Positions 10,060-18,858 are shown, numbered from the stretch's first letter. The stretch is DNA of 64,000 nucleotides from Massilia litorea (GCF_015101885.1 NZ_CP062941.1:930001-994000); one strand, 5' to 3'. Translations and numbers: made by a program. Notes: generated by a model not told the origin, from the sequence alone.

Positions 10060-10329
10060 ATGCTATTCATCATCTGGATCGTCGTCGGTGGTATCCTGGG
10101 CTGGCTTGCAAGCATGGTCATGAAGACCGATGCCGAGCAAGGCATGATTCTGAACGTTGTGGTCGGTATCATCGGCGCCTTCCTGGGCGGCTGGTTGCTC
10201 TCCCCACTGTTCGGTTCTGGCACTATCAATTCGGATGACTTCAGCGTGTCGTCGCTGCTGGTTTCGTTCCTGGGTGCTGTTATCCTGCTGGCTATCGTCA
10301 ACCTGCTGCGTCGCGGCCGCGTGCGTTAA
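10060..10329 (+). CDS. GlsB/YeaQ/YmgE family stress-response membrane protein
   Basis: An 89-residue small inner-membrane protein of the transglycosylase-associated family. It has three hydrophobic helices: IIWIVVGGILGWLASMVM, then VVVGIIGAFLGGWLLSPLFG, and a last segment LLVSFLGAVILLAIVNLL ending in a basic RRGRVR tail. The G-rich GGILGWLAS and GAFLGGW motifs are typical. Relatives are induced by general stress; their molecular function is not known. A near-consensus ribosome site precedes the ATG and a terminator follows 20 bases after the stop, so this is a single-gene transcript. It is divergent from another glycine-zipper protein, which suggests a shared stress regulon (inference). Confidence 0.92.
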   Translation: MLFIIWIVVGGILGWLASMVMKTDAEQGMILNVVVGIIGAFLGGWLLSPLFGSGTINSDDFSVSSLLVSFLGAVILLAIVNLLRRGRVR

Positions 10330-10348
10330 TCAGTGGTTTGCCCCACAT

Positions 10349-10378
10349 AACCAACGCTTCCACGCGTTGGTTTTTTTT
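10349..10378 (+). terminator. Rho-independent terminator of the GlsB/YeaQ gene
   Basis: A nine-base-pair stem (10349-10357 with 10364-10372) with a six-base loop is followed by eight T. Confidence 0.9.
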
Positions 10379-10394
10379 CGTCTGAAGGTTCCCT

Positions 10395-11672
10395 ATGCGC
10401 GTTAGTAGAGTCACTGTTTCGATAACCAGCTGCATCCTGACGCTCATCGTCGGCTTTCTCGCTCTCAATTTCATGCCGAGCGAAAAGCAGATCGAGACGC
10501 AACTGCCGCGCATGTACGATATCCACGACGCCCAGTTCCGGCGTTCGATGGGGGTACTGCTCGGCCCTCCCATCATTGAAGGCAACAAGGTCGAGACCCT
10601 GCTCAACGGCGACCAGATCTTCCCCGCCATGCTGGCCGCCATCCGCGGCGCCCGGAAAACGATCACTTTCGAAACCTATATCTACTGGTCGGAAACGATC
10701 GGCGAGGAATTTTCGAATGCCCTGGCCGAGCGCGCGCGCGCCGGCGTGAAAGTACACGTGATGCTCGACTTCATCGGCAGCATGAAGATGAAGGAAGACG
10801 CCATGCAGAAAATGCGCGACGCCGGCGTGCAATTGCAGCGCTATCACAAGCCGGCCTGGTGGAAACTCGCGCGCCTGAACAACCGCACGCACCGAAAATT
10901 GTTGATTGTCGACGGCAGCGTCGGCTTTACGGGCGGCGTCGGCATCGCCGACCAGTGGCGAGGAAACGCCCAGGATGAAAATCACTGGCGCGATACCCAT
11001 TTCCGCGTCGAAGGCCCCGTCGTCGGCCAGATGCAGGCCGTGTTTACCGATAACTGGATCAAGGCCACCGGTGTCGTGCTCGATGGCGACGATTATTTTC
11101 CGGCCCTGAAAGCCGCCGGCGACATGCCGGCGCAGATGTTTTCCAGCTCGCCGACCGGCGGCAGCGAAAGCATGCACCTGATGTACCTGATGGCGATCAC
11201 CGCCGCGCGCAAGTCGATCAACATGTCGGCCTCGTATTTCGTGCCCGACGACCTGACGCTGCGCGCGCTCGCCGCCGCCGCCAAGCGCGGCGTCAAGGTG
11301 CGCATCATCACGCCGGGCAAGGAAATCGATTCGGACATCGTGCGCCTGGCCTCGCGCGAACGTTGGGGCGACATGTTGAAAGCCGGAGTCGAGATCGCCG
11401 AATACCAGCCGACCATGTACCACGTGAAGGCGCTGATCGTCGACTCCCTGATGGTCTCGGTCGGCTCGACCAATTTCGACAACCGCTCGTTTTCCATCAA
11501 CGACGAGGCAAACCTGAACGTGCTCGACGCCGATTTCGCGCGCGCCCAGGATGCGGTCTTCGACCAGGACTGGCAGCGTGCACGGCGCATGACCTACGCT
11601 GCCTGGCAGAACCGCTCGTGGACCGAAAAACTGAGCGGCGAAGTTGCCTCGCTGCTGGGCTCGCAGCTGTAA
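10395..11672 (+). CDS. Phospholipase D-like cardiolipin synthase
   Basis: A 425-residue membrane-anchored enzyme with one N-terminal hydrophobic segment (about residues 9-26). It has two HKD catalytic motifs: HRKLLIVDG (His166, Lys168, Asp173) and HVKALIVDS (His343, Lys345, Asp350). Each is followed by the usual GSxNxDxRS-type or GGVGIAD sequence (FTGGVGIADQW; VGSTNFDNRSF). This two-domain layout is typical of bacterial ClsA/ClsB-type synthases, which join two phosphatidylglycerols or PG with phosphatidylethanolamine. Only one TM segment is present, unlike ClsA with two, so a ClsB/ClsC-like type is more likely. The exact lipid substrate is inferred. Confidence 0.88.
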   Translation: MRVSRVTVSITSCILTLIVGFLALNFMPSEKQIETQLPRMYDIHDAQFRRSMGVLLGPPIIEGNKVETLLNGDQIFPAMLAAIRGARKTITFETYIYWSETIGEEFSNALAERARAGVKVHVMLDFIGSMKMKEDAMQKMRDAGVQLQRYHKPAWWKLARLNNRTHRKLLIVDGSVGFTGGVGIADQWRGNAQDENHWRDTHFRVEGPVVGQMQAVFTDNWIKATGVVLDGDDYFPALKAAGDMPAQMFSSSPTGGSESMHLMYLMAITAARKSINMSASYFVPDDLTLRALAAAAKRGVKVRIITPGKEIDSDIVRLASRERWGDMLKAGVEIAEYQPTMYHVKALIVDSLMVSVGSTNFDNRSFSINDEANLNVLDADFARAQDAVFDQDWQRARRMTYAAWQNRSWTEKLSGEVASLLGSQL

Positions 11673-11788
11673 ATACCGGCCTTGCCGGGCCGGAAATAAC
11701 GGTTGACGAGCCGAGGCGGGATTACGGATACTCTTGGCTGCTCCGTGGGAGCCAGACGTATCCGATAACCCCTCCTGATCGATCGCGA

Positions 11789-13948
11789 ATGAAAAAGACT
11801 CTCCTCTCGCTGGCCATCCTGACCAGCTTCGCCGCACAAGCGGACGAAGGCATGTGGATGCCGCAGCAGCTGCCACAAGTAGCCCAGCAACTGAAGGCCG
11901 CCGGCCTCGAACTCGACCCGGCAACGCTGACCAAACTGACCGAATTCCCGATGGGCGCGGTGGTGAGCCTGGGCGGCTGCTCGGCATCGTTCGTCTCGCC
12001 GCAAGGCCTGGTCGTCACCAACCACCACTGCGTCTACAACAGCGTCGCCGTCAACTCGACGCCGCAGAAAGACCTGCTGGCGAACGGCTTCCTCGCCAAA
12101 ACCCTGGCCGAGGAAGTGCCGGCAGCGCCAGGCAGCCGCGTGTTCGTGACGGAAGAGGTGACCAAGGTCACCGACCAGATCATCGACGCCAAAGTGGCGC
12201 GCTTGACCGGCAAGGCACGGATCGACGCAATCGAAAAGAACCAGAAAGAAATGGTGGCCGCCTGCGAAAAAACGCCGGGTTACCGCTGCACCGTGGCCAG
12301 CTACTACGGCGGCCTCGAGTTCTATCGCCTGAAACAGCTGGAAATCCGCGACGTGCGACTGGTGCACGCGCCGCCGGCCGGCGTCGGCAAATTCGGCGGC
12401 GACACCGATAACTGGATGTGGCCGCGCCACACCGGTGACTACGGTTTTTATCGCGCCTACGTGAGCAAGGACGGCAAGGCCGCCGACTACGCGAGCGACA
12501 ACGTCCCTTACGTGCCGAAGCACTTCCTGAAAGTGGCGACCGAAGGCTCGAAGGAAGGCGATTTCATCATGGTCGTCGGCTATCCCGGCCGCACCAACCG
12601 CCACCGCCTGCCGTCGGAAGTGCAGTACACCTTCGACTGGAACTATCCGGCCTTCGTGCAAGCCTCGGGTGACGTATTGTCCATCATCGAGCGCGAAACC
12701 AAGAACGATCCGGCTGCCAAGCTGAAGTACGCCGGCCAGATCGCCAGCGTCAACAATTACTACAAGAACCGCAAGGGCATGCTGACCTCCTACGGGGACA
12801 GCGACTTCCTGGCGCGCAAGACCGCCGAGCACAATGCAATGAAGGCCTGGGTCAACAGCGACGCCGCCCGTAAAAAGCAGTTCGCGGGCGACATCGACGC
12901 CGTCGAAAAGCTGATCGCCGAGCGCGACAGCCACACCAAGGAAGGCTTCTACCAAAGCTACGCCCAGCCGCGCTTCCTGGGCTCGGCACGTACCCTGTAC
13001 CGCCTGGCCAACGAGCGCACCAAGCCGGACGCCGCACGCAAGTCGGGCTACCAGGAACGCGACATGGCGCGCATGACCTCGGTCATCACCGGCCAGGACC
13101 GCACCTACGACGAAAAAGTCGACAAGGCGCTGGTCCTGCACTTCCTGAGCAAGTACCTGGCCCAGCCGGCCAAGGAACAGGACACGGCCTTCAACGCCGC
13201 CCTCGGCATCCGTTCGGGCATGAGCCAGGACGAACTGAAGGCCGCCATCGACAAGGCCTATGCCGGTTCGAAACTGGCCAACAAGGAAGAGCGCACCGCG
13301 TGGCTCAAAAAGTCGCCGGCCGAGTTCAAGGCCAGCAACGACAGCTTCATCAAGGCAGCCGTCGCCATGTATGAATCGGACCTGAAGGACGAAGCCAAAG
13401 AGGAAGAACTCGGCGGCAAGATCCAGAAGGCCTATTCCGGCTACATGAAGGCGAAGATCGCCTACATGAATAGCAAGGGCCAGGCCGTCTATCCGGACGC
13501 CAACGGCACCCTGCGCGTCACCTTCGGCAAGATCGCCGGCCGCGACCATGGCGCCGACGGCACCGGTGCGTGGACCGCGTTCACCACGGTGAAAGGCGTC
13601 GTTGCTAAGCACACCGGCGAAGGCGAATTCAACGCCCCGACCGCCCAGCTGGCCGCCATCAAGGCCAAGGACTTCGGCAAGTTCGTCGATCCTGCACTGA
13701 AGACTGTGCCGGTGAACTACCTGGCGACGCTGGACATCACCGGCGGCAACTCGGGTTCGGCAGCGCTGAACAAGCGCGGAGAATTGATCGGCCTGGCCTT
13801 CGACGGCACCCTCGATTCCATCATCTCGGACTGGGATTTCAATGCGGCCAATACCCGCGACATCCAGGTCGATATCCGCTACATCCTGTGGAACATGAAG
13901 CATGTGGACAAGGCGGATAACCTGCTGAAGGAAATGAACGCGCTGTAA
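11789..13948 (+). CDS. S46 family dipeptidyl-peptidase (DPP7-like)
   Basis: A 719-residue exported serine peptidase. The signal peptide is MKKTLLSLAILTSFAAQA, followed by DEGMWMP, the typical mature start. The chymotrypsin-like triad is visible: His in TNHHC, Asp in FGGDTDNWMWPRHTGD, and Ser655 in GGNSGSAALN. S46 enzymes remove N-terminal dipeptides from peptides in the periplasm. Residue 673 is Gly (LAFDG, 18 after the Ser). In Porphyromonas DPP7 this position is Gly, giving hydrophobic P1 preference, while DPP11 has Arg there for acidic P1. So a DPP7-like preference is predicted. I chose the start at 11789 for the signal peptide; the open frame upstream overlaps the cls gene. Confidence 0.92.
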   Translation: MKKTLLSLAILTSFAAQADEGMWMPQQLPQVAQQLKAAGLELDPATLTKLTEFPMGAVVSLGGCSASFVSPQGLVVTNHHCVYNSVAVNSTPQKDLLANGFLAKTLAEEVPAAPGSRVFVTEEVTKVTDQIIDAKVARLTGKARIDAIEKNQKEMVAACEKTPGYRCTVASYYGGLEFYRLKQLEIRDVRLVHAPPAGVGKFGGDTDNWMWPRHTGDYGFYRAYVSKDGKAADYASDNVPYVPKHFLKVATEGSKEGDFIMVVGYPGRTNRHRLPSEVQYTFDWNYPAFVQASGDVLSIIERETKNDPAAKLKYAGQIASVNNYYKNRKGMLTSYGDSDFLARKTAEHNAMKAWVNSDAARKKQFAGDIDAVEKLIAERDSHTKEGFYQSYAQPRFLGSARTLYRLANERTKPDAARKSGYQERDMARMTSVITGQDRTYDEKVDKALVLHFLSKYLAQPAKEQDTAFNAALGIRSGMSQDELKAAIDKAYAGSKLANKEERTAWLKKSPAEFKASNDSFIKAAVAMYESDLKDEAKEEELGGKIQKAYSGYMKAKIAYMNSKGQAVYPDANGTLRVTFGKIAGRDHGADGTGAWTAFTTVKGVVAKHTGEGEFNAPTAQLAAIKAKDFGKFVDPALKTVPVNYLATLDITGGNSGSAALNKRGELIGLAFDGTLDSIISDWDFNAANTRDIQVDIRYILWNMKHVDKADNLLKEMNAL

Positions 13949-13980
13949 CGTAAAGCGGCGCTACGGCGCCCTTTCAAGGC

Positions 13981-14018
13981 AAAAAGCCACGCTGCCGGAA
14001 GGCACGTGGCTTTTTTTT
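13981..14018 (+). terminator. Rho-independent terminator of the S46 peptidase gene
   Basis: An AAGCCACG/CGTGGCTT stem continues through an inner TGCC-GGAA-GGCA hairpin and ends in eight T. Confidence 0.88.
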
Positions 14019-14095
14019 CGTCTTGCCATGCACGCTGTGCCAAATGCTCTTAAACGCGTGGAGTCAGGAGTCCACGCGCTTGTATAGCGTGCACA

Positions 14096-14122
14096 CAAAA
14101 ACGCCGCGTCGAGCGCGGCGTT
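14096..14122 (-). terminator. Rho-independent terminator of the APC permease gene
   Basis: On the minus strand a nine-base-pair stem (14122-14114 with 14108-14100) and a five-base loop are followed by a T run (A run at 14096-14101 on the plus strand). It starts six bases after the permease stop codon. Confidence 0.85.
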
Positions 14123-14127
14123 GGGCA

Positions 14128-15597
14128 TTACGGTTTCTTGTTCAGCCGGCTATGCCTTACGCTATACAGGAAATACGTCGCCACCGCCGCCGCCATCCAG
14201 ATGAAGAACACGCGGAAGGTCGGCATCGGCAAATCCTTCATGATGTACAGGCAGGCCGCGATCGACAGGCCCGGCACGACATAGGGGCCGAAGGGCACGC
14301 GGAAGCCGTGCTCGGCATCCGGGCCCTGCTTGGCGCGGATCACGGGTACCGCGATCGAGACGACGATAAAGGCCGTCAGCGTGCCCATGCTGACCATGTC
14401 CCACAAGAAGGTCGAGTCGACCAGGCCGGCCACCAGGCCCACCACCAGACAGACGATCAGCGTGTTCGAGACGGGTGCGCCGGTGCGCGGGTTCACCTTC
14501 TGGAACGTCTTCGGGATCAGGCCGTCGCGGCTGATCGCGTACAGGATGCGCGTCTGGCCGTAGATCGTCACCAGGGTCACCGAGAACACGGAGACGACTG
14601 CCCCGGCCGACAGCACCAGCGCCGGCCAGGCTTTACCCGTCACGTTCTGCAGGATCACCGACAGGCCGGCCTGCTGGCCCTCGAACAGGTGCGCGGGCTG
14701 CGCGCCCATCGCGGCCACGGCGACCAGCAAATAGAACAGGGTGACGATGACCAGCGCCGCCAGGATACCGATCGGCACGTTGCGGCGCGGGTTGTTCACT
14801 TCTTCGCCGGCGGTGGCGATCGTGTCGAGGCCGATGAAGGAGAAGAACACGGTGCCGGCGGCGGCCGTCACGCCGGCCATGCCGGCGAAACCCTTGCTGT
14901 TGTCGGTATTGAAGAAGGGGTGAAAATTGTTCGCATCAAAACCGGAGAAGGCGATCACCGAGAAAAAGGCCAGGATGGCCAGCTTGATGACGACCATGAC
15001 GGCATTCGTCGTGGCCGATTCCTTGGTGCCGCGAATCAGCAGGATGCAGCACATGATCACCAGCAGCACCGGCGGCAAATTGAAATTGCCCGAGTGGACA
15101 GTCAAATTGCTGTGGTCGGAGACGAACATCGGCGAACGCAGCTGGGCCGGGATTTCCCAGCCAAAGGCGTTCTGCAAGAAGTTGTTCAGGTAATCGGACC
15201 AGCCGATCGCCACCGCACTGCCGGCCAGGCCGTATTCGAGCAGCAGGCAGGCGGCGACGATGAAGGCGGCAAATTCGCCCACCGTCGCGTAGGCAAAGGA
15301 GTAGGATGAACCCGATGCGGGTACGCGGCCGGCCAGCTCGGCGTAGCACAGGGCGGTCAGGCCGGCGGTAATCGCGGCGATCAGGAAGGATAGAATGACG
15401 GCTGGCCCGGCTTTCGGGACCGCTTCGACCATCGTGAAGAAGATGCCGGTGCCGACGGTGGCGCCGACGCCGATCATCGTCAGCGGGAACAGGCCCAATG
15501 TGCGGTTCAGGCCGCCGCCATGGGTCGCCTGGCTGTCTTCGTGCGCGCGCTCAGCCGGTTTGGTGCGAATCAGCTTCTGGCCCAGTGTCAGGTTCAC
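14128..15597 (-). CDS. APC family amino-acid permease (cationic amino-acid transporter type)
   Basis: A 489-residue inner-membrane transporter with about 12 helices. The APC signature region GVGATVGTGIFF is in helix 1, CYAELAGRVPASGSSYSFAY follows in helices 2-3, and FFSFIGLDTIATAGEEVNNP is in helix 6. ISRDGLIPKTFQKVNPRTGAP is a family-typical cytoplasmic loop. These features match the YfnA/CAT-like branch that imports amino acids with protons. The substrate is not readable; cationic amino acids would fit the nearby arginine-catabolism cluster, but that is inference. It is divergent from nsrR with a 178-base gap. Confidence 0.88.
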   Translation of the reverse strand: MNLTLGQKLIRTKPAERAHEDSQATHGGGLNRTLGLFPLTMIGVGATVGTGIFFTMVEAVPKAGPAVILSFLIAAITAGLTALCYAELAGRVPASGSSYSFAYATVGEFAAFIVAACLLLEYGLAGSAVAIGWSDYLNNFLQNAFGWEIPAQLRSPMFVSDHSNLTVHSGNFNLPPVLLVIMCCILLIRGTKESATTNAVMVVIKLAILAFFSVIAFSGFDANNFHPFFNTDNSKGFAGMAGVTAAAGTVFFSFIGLDTIATAGEEVNNPRRNVPIGILAALVIVTLFYLLVAVAAMGAQPAHLFEGQQAGLSVILQNVTGKAWPALVLSAGAVVSVFSVTLVTIYGQTRILYAISRDGLIPKTFQKVNPRTGAPVSNTLIVCLVVGLVAGLVDSTFLWDMVSMGTLTAFIVVSIAVPVIRAKQGPDAEHGFRVPFGPYVVPGLSIAACLYIMKDLPMPTFRVFFIWMAAAVATYFLYSVRHSRLNKKP

Positions 15598-15775
15598 GGT
15601 TATCCTTTGTCACGAAATGGAGAAATGGCTGAGCACGGAACGCCGCCAAAGTTCGCGATTATAGGGCCGTTCCGGGCCGTTCGCGAGTTGTTGAGAAAAT
15701 AGTTTCCCCTAACAATGCATCGGCCATGCGTATTTCGTACCTTAAAATAAACCTGCTCTTTCCTGAAGACATTTT

Positions 15776-16240
15776 ATGCGTCTGACCCGCTTTTCCGACA
15801 TCGGTTTGCGCGTGCTGATCTACCTCGAGCGCGCCGGCGCACGCCCGCATCCGGTGACGGTCGCCGAGATCGCCTCTCAGTTCGCGATTCCGCAGAATCA
15901 CCTGGTCAAGGTGGTCGGCCATCTGGCCCGTGCCGGCTGGGTGCGCGCCCTGCGCGGCCGCAACGGCGGCCTGCGCCTGGCCGCCGATCCGCAGCTGCTG
16001 ACGGTGGGGCAAGTGCTGCGCGAACTCGAAGGCGACGACGAACTGGTCGACTGCGAAGCGATCCGCTGCGCCCTCAGCCTCGATTGCCACCTGCGCGGCA
16101 TGTTACAAGCCGGGATGCGTGCCTTTTACGCGGAGATGGACCGCTACACGCTGGCGCAGGTCACCGCGGGCGGCACCGGCGAGCAGATCGTCCGGATGCA
16201 CAAGATGTTCTGGAGTGGCGCCACCGCCGGCACGGCATAA
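15776..16240 (+). CDS. nsrR: Nitric-oxide-sensing Rrf2-family repressor NsrR
   Basis: A 154-residue winged-helix regulator beginning MRLTRFSDIGLRVLIYL. A recognition region follows (QFAIPQNHLVKVVGHLARAG). Three cysteines at 93, 98 and 104 are spaced C-x4-C-x5-C exactly as in E. coli NsrR, where they hold an NO-sensitive [4Fe-4S] or [2Fe-2S] cluster. NO damages the cluster and releases DNA. The gene lies directly upstream of hmp, and a consensus NsrR operator sits in the gap between them, so the target is clear. IscR-type spacing (C-x5-C-x5-C) is not seen, which argues against IscR. Confidence 0.93.
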   Translation: MRLTRFSDIGLRVLIYLERAGARPHPVTVAEIASQFAIPQNHLVKVVGHLARAGWVRALRGRNGGLRLAADPQLLTVGQVLRELEGDDELVDCEAIRCALSLDCHLRGMLQAGMRAFYAEMDRYTLAQVTAGGTGEQIVRMHKMFWSGATAGTA

Positions 16241-16260
16241 GTACACCTGCCCCATGGAAG

Positions 16261-16283
16261 GCCCGTGCTGCGGGCTTTTTTTT
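16261..16283 (+). terminator. Short rho-independent terminator after nsrR
   Basis: A five-base-pair GCCCG/CGGGC stem with loop TGCTG is followed by nine T. It ends just before the hmp operator, so nsrR and hmp are likely separate transcripts. Confidence 0.75.
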
Positions 16284-16291
16284 GAAGTTTA

Positions 16292-16314
16292 AAGTTGCAT
16301 TAAAAATGCATAAA
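16292..16314 (+). promoter_or_regulatory. NsrR operator upstream of hmp
   Basis: A 23-base element of two 11-base half-sites with one base between them: AAGTTGCATTA, then A, then AAATGCATAAA. The E. coli NsrR consensus is AAGATGYATTT-N-AAATRCATCTT. The core TGCATT (16296-16301) and AATGCA (16305-16310) is perfect. It lies 11 bases before the hmp ATG, where bound NsrR would block transcription or its start. Confidence 0.85.
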
Positions 16315-16325
16315 AAGGAAACACG

Positions 16326-17522
16326 ATGATCTCCTCCACTTCCCGTCCGTATATCGATGCCAGCGTCCCCGTGCTGCGCGAACATGGTCTCGCCATCACT
16401 ACCCTGTTCTACAACAACATGTTTGCCGAGTATCCCCAATTGACGCGCCTGTTCAACATGGGCAACCAGGCCAGCGGCGCGCAGCAGCAATCGCTCGCAT
16501 CGGCCGTGTTTGCCTACGCGGCGAATATCGGCACTCCGGAAGCGCTGGGCCCGGTCGTGAAACGCATCGTCCACAAGCACGTCTCGATCGGCATCCGCGC
16601 CGAGCATTACCCGATCGTCGGCCGGCACCTGCTGGCGGCGATTGCGGAAACCCTGGGCGCGGCCGCCACGCAGCCCCTGCTCGACGCCTGGGCCGAAGCC
16701 TACGGTTCGCTGGCGAATTTGCTGATCTCCGCCGAAGCCGAGCTGTACAGCACCGCCGGCATCGCGCCGGGAGAGACGCGCCCGATGCGCGTCACCGAGG
16801 TCACGCGCGAGAGCGACAATGTGTTGTCGATCCGTTTCGTTGCCGACGACGACAAACCGCTGCCGCCGTTCAAGGCCGGCCAGTACGTCAGCGTCGCCGT
16901 CGACCTGCCGGGCGGACGCCACCAGCTGCGCCAGTACAGCCTGTCGGACGCTTTCGGCAAGGACAGCCTGCGCATTTCGGTCAAGCGCGAGGATGCACTT
17001 GAAGAAGCGCCGGCCGGCGAAGTTTCGAACTGGATCCATGCAAATGTAAAAGTCGGCAGCGTGCTGCAGGTGACGCATCCGTTCGGCGAATTCACGCCGG
17101 ACACCGAGTCGGAAGCGCCGATCGTGCTGCTCTCGGCCGGCGTCGGCATCACGCCGATGGTCGGGGCGCTGAACCGCATCGCCCTGGTCCATCCGGAACG
17201 CCGCGTGATCTTCGCCCACGCCGCCCGCGATGCGGCCCACCACCCGCTGCAGGCCGACGTCGCCGCGGCGCGGGCCCTCATGCCGAACCTGCATGTCGCG
17301 ACATTTTATGAGGACGTGGGCAGCGCCGCCGACGGCGTGATGGCCGGGCGGATGGACATTGCGCGCCTGCCGGCCTGGGATCTGGAGCAGACGGACGTCT
17401 GGCTGTGCGGCCCGCTGAAGTTCATGCAGGCGCAGTGGATGGCGCTGCTGGACGCCGGCGTGCCGGCGCCGCGCCTGCACCGCGAAGTGTTCGGGCCGGA
17501 TCTGCTGGATCACCTGCTGTAA
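16326..17522 (+). CDS. hmp: Flavohemoglobin, nitric-oxide dioxygenase
   Basis: A 398-residue cytoplasmic enzyme that turns NO plus O2 into nitrate using NAD(P)H. The globin domain is residues 1-140, with proximal His85 (KHVSIG), Tyr29 and Gln53 in the distal pocket, and Tyr95. These match E. coli Hmp positions. The FAD domain carries RQYSLS. The NAD domain carries SAGVGITPM, CGPLKFM and the terminal FGP. Expression should be repressed by NsrR through the operator at 16292-16314 and released by NO. The ribosome site AAGGAAAC precedes the ATG. Length is normal. Confidence 0.97.
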   Translation: MISSTSRPYIDASVPVLREHGLAITTLFYNNMFAEYPQLTRLFNMGNQASGAQQQSLASAVFAYAANIGTPEALGPVVKRIVHKHVSIGIRAEHYPIVGRHLLAAIAETLGAAATQPLLDAWAEAYGSLANLLISAEAELYSTAGIAPGETRPMRVTEVTRESDNVLSIRFVADDDKPLPPFKAGQYVSVAVDLPGGRHQLRQYSLSDAFGKDSLRISVKREDALEEAPAGEVSNWIHANVKVGSVLQVTHPFGEFTPDTESEAPIVLLSAGVGITPMVGALNRIALVHPERRVIFAHAARDAAHHPLQADVAAARALMPNLHVATFYEDVGSAADGVMAGRMDIARLPAWDLEQTDVWLCGPLKFMQAQWMALLDAGVPAPRLHREVFGPDLLDHLL

Positions 17523-17560
17523 TTTGTATCTGCATACCGGCGGCCTTGGCGGATGCAACA

Positions 17561-17591
17561 TGCAGGGTGGGCGCCCCGCGCCCACCCTGCA
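17561..17591. repeat. Palindromic repeat between hmp and the OYE gene, probable bidirectional terminator
   Basis: A fourteen-base-pair perfect stem (17561-17574 with 17578-17591) with a three-base CCC loop, built on AGGGTGGGC. It lies between two convergent genes and shares its core with the other intergenic palindromes of the window. Confidence 0.75.
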
Positions 17592-17597
17592 AGACGC

Positions 17598-18710
17598 TCA
17601 ACGCTGGCCGAGGCGCGTTTCCCCGAACAGCGTCTTGTACTGGCGCGGCTGCGAACGCCAGTACTGCGGCGGCGCGGCCACCTGCGCACCGAGTTCGGCG
17701 GCCGCATGCCATGGCCAGCGCGGGTCGTACAGCATCGCGCGCGCCAGCGCCACCATGTCGGCCTGGCCCGACTGCAGGACGTGCTCGGCCTGCTGCGGCT
17801 CGGTGATCAGGCCGACGCCGATGGTCGGCACACCCGTTTCGCGTTTGATACGCTCGGCGAAGACGATCTGGTAGCCGGCACCGACCGGAATTTTCTGCAG
17901 CGGAGACACGCCGCCGCTGGAGACGTGGATGAAGTGGCAGCCGCGCTTTTCCAGCTCGTGGGATAACCGGACGCTTTGTTCCACATCCCAGCCGCCTTCG
18001 ACCCAGTCGGTGGCCGAGATGCGCATGCCGACGCACAGATCCGGCACCGCCGCGCGCACCGCTTCGCACACCTCGAGCGGAAAGCGCATGCGGTTTTCCA
18101 GCGAGCCGCCGTAGTCGTCCTCGCGCCGGTTCGCCAGCGGCGACAGGAACTGGTGCAGCAGGTAGCGGTGGGCGCCGTGCAGTTCGATGGCGTCCAGGCC
18201 GAGCTGTTGTGCGCGCAGGGCGGCGTCGACGAAACCCTGCTTGATGCGCTGCAGGCCTTCGTGGTCCAGCGCCAGCGGCACGCTCTCGCCTTCGGCATGC
18301 GGGACACTCGATGGCGCGACCGTCTGCCAGCCGCGTGGCTGGTCGGGGTGGATGTTGGCGCCGCCTTCCCAGGGCACGTTGCTGGAGGCCTTGCGGCCGG
18401 CGTGCGCCAGCTGGATGCCGATTTTAATCGGTGAGTGGCGGCGCATCGCGGCGATGACCGGTTTCAGGGCTTCCAGGTGGGCGTCGGACCACAGGCCCAG
18501 GTCGTCGGGCGTGATGCGCCCTTCCGGGGTGACGGCGGTCGCCTCGATGATCAACAAGGCAGCGCCGGACAGGGCCAGGTGGCCGAGGTGGATCATGTGC
18601 CAGTCGGTGGCCAGGCCCTCGTCGGCCGAGTACTGGCACATGGGGGCGATGGCGATGCGGTTGGTCAGTTCGAGTGGCCCGAGTCGGTAGGGGCTGAACA
18701 GCATGCTCAT
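17598..18710 (-). CDS. NADH:flavin oxidoreductase of the Old Yellow Enzyme family (YqjM-like)
   Basis: A 370-residue FMN-dependent TIM-barrel ene-reductase. It starts MSMLFSPYRLGPLELTNRI. Cys25 in APMCQYSA is the redox-tuning cysteine of the YqjM (thermophilic-like) class. IQLAHAGRKA, the HGAHRYLLHQFLSP active-site His pair, NRREDDYGGSLENR, and GGVSP plus GVGLITEP phosphate-binding loops follow. QYWRSQPRQY near the end supplies the inter-subunit arginine. It reduces activated C=C bonds, probably in detoxification; the natural substrate is unknown. I chose the start at 18710 because a GGAG lies eight bases upstream and the family begins there; the frame is open to 18797. Confidence 0.9.
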   Translation of the reverse strand: MSMLFSPYRLGPLELTNRIAIAPMCQYSADEGLATDWHMIHLGHLALSGAALLIIEATAVTPEGRITPDDLGLWSDAHLEALKPVIAAMRRHSPIKIGIQLAHAGRKASSNVPWEGGANIHPDQPRGWQTVAPSSVPHAEGESVPLALDHEGLQRIKQGFVDAALRAQQLGLDAIELHGAHRYLLHQFLSPLANRREDDYGGSLENRMRFPLEVCEAVRAAVPDLCVGMRISATDWVEGGWDVEQSVRLSHELEKRGCHFIHVSSGGVSPLQKIPVGAGYQIVFAERIKRETGVPTIGVGLITEPQQAEHVLQSGQADMVALARAMLYDPRWPWHAAAELGAQVAAPPQYWRSQPRQYKTLFGETRLGQR

Positions 18711-18779
18711 GGGGACGGCTCCATTCTTGTTCGAATGGGCCAGTCTAGCGAACATGGGCGGATTCTGCAGGCGCACGCA

Positions 18780-18801
18780 ACGCGTGGGCATGCCCACGCG
18801 T
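18780..18801. repeat. Perfect 22-base palindrome
   Basis: ACGCGTGGGCA followed directly by its reverse complement with no loop. The sequence is the outer arm of the intergenic repeat family. It lies between the OYE gene start and the terminator of astE. Confidence 0.8.
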
Positions 18802-18827
18802 ACGGACCCGTGATCAATCGCGGAAAT

Positions 18828-18855
18828 AAAAAACGCCGCGGACTCCGCGGCGTTT
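18828..18855 (-). terminator. Rho-independent terminator of the arginine-catabolism cluster
   Basis: On the minus strand an eleven-base-pair stem (18855-18845 with 18841-18831) with a three-base loop is followed by a T run. It starts four bases after the astE stop and marks the end of the ast/aru cluster. Confidence 0.9.
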
Positions 18856-18858
18856 CGA

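Noticed and set aside
14055..14078. CGCGTGGA/TCCACGCG hairpin as another repeat-family copy
   Set aside because: It has the outer CGCGTGG arm only, not the CCCACCCTACG core; membership is doubtful.
15711..15745. Second NsrR site for autoregulation before nsrR
   Set aside because: AATGCAT and ATGCGTATT are present but the spacing does not fit the 11-1-11 format.
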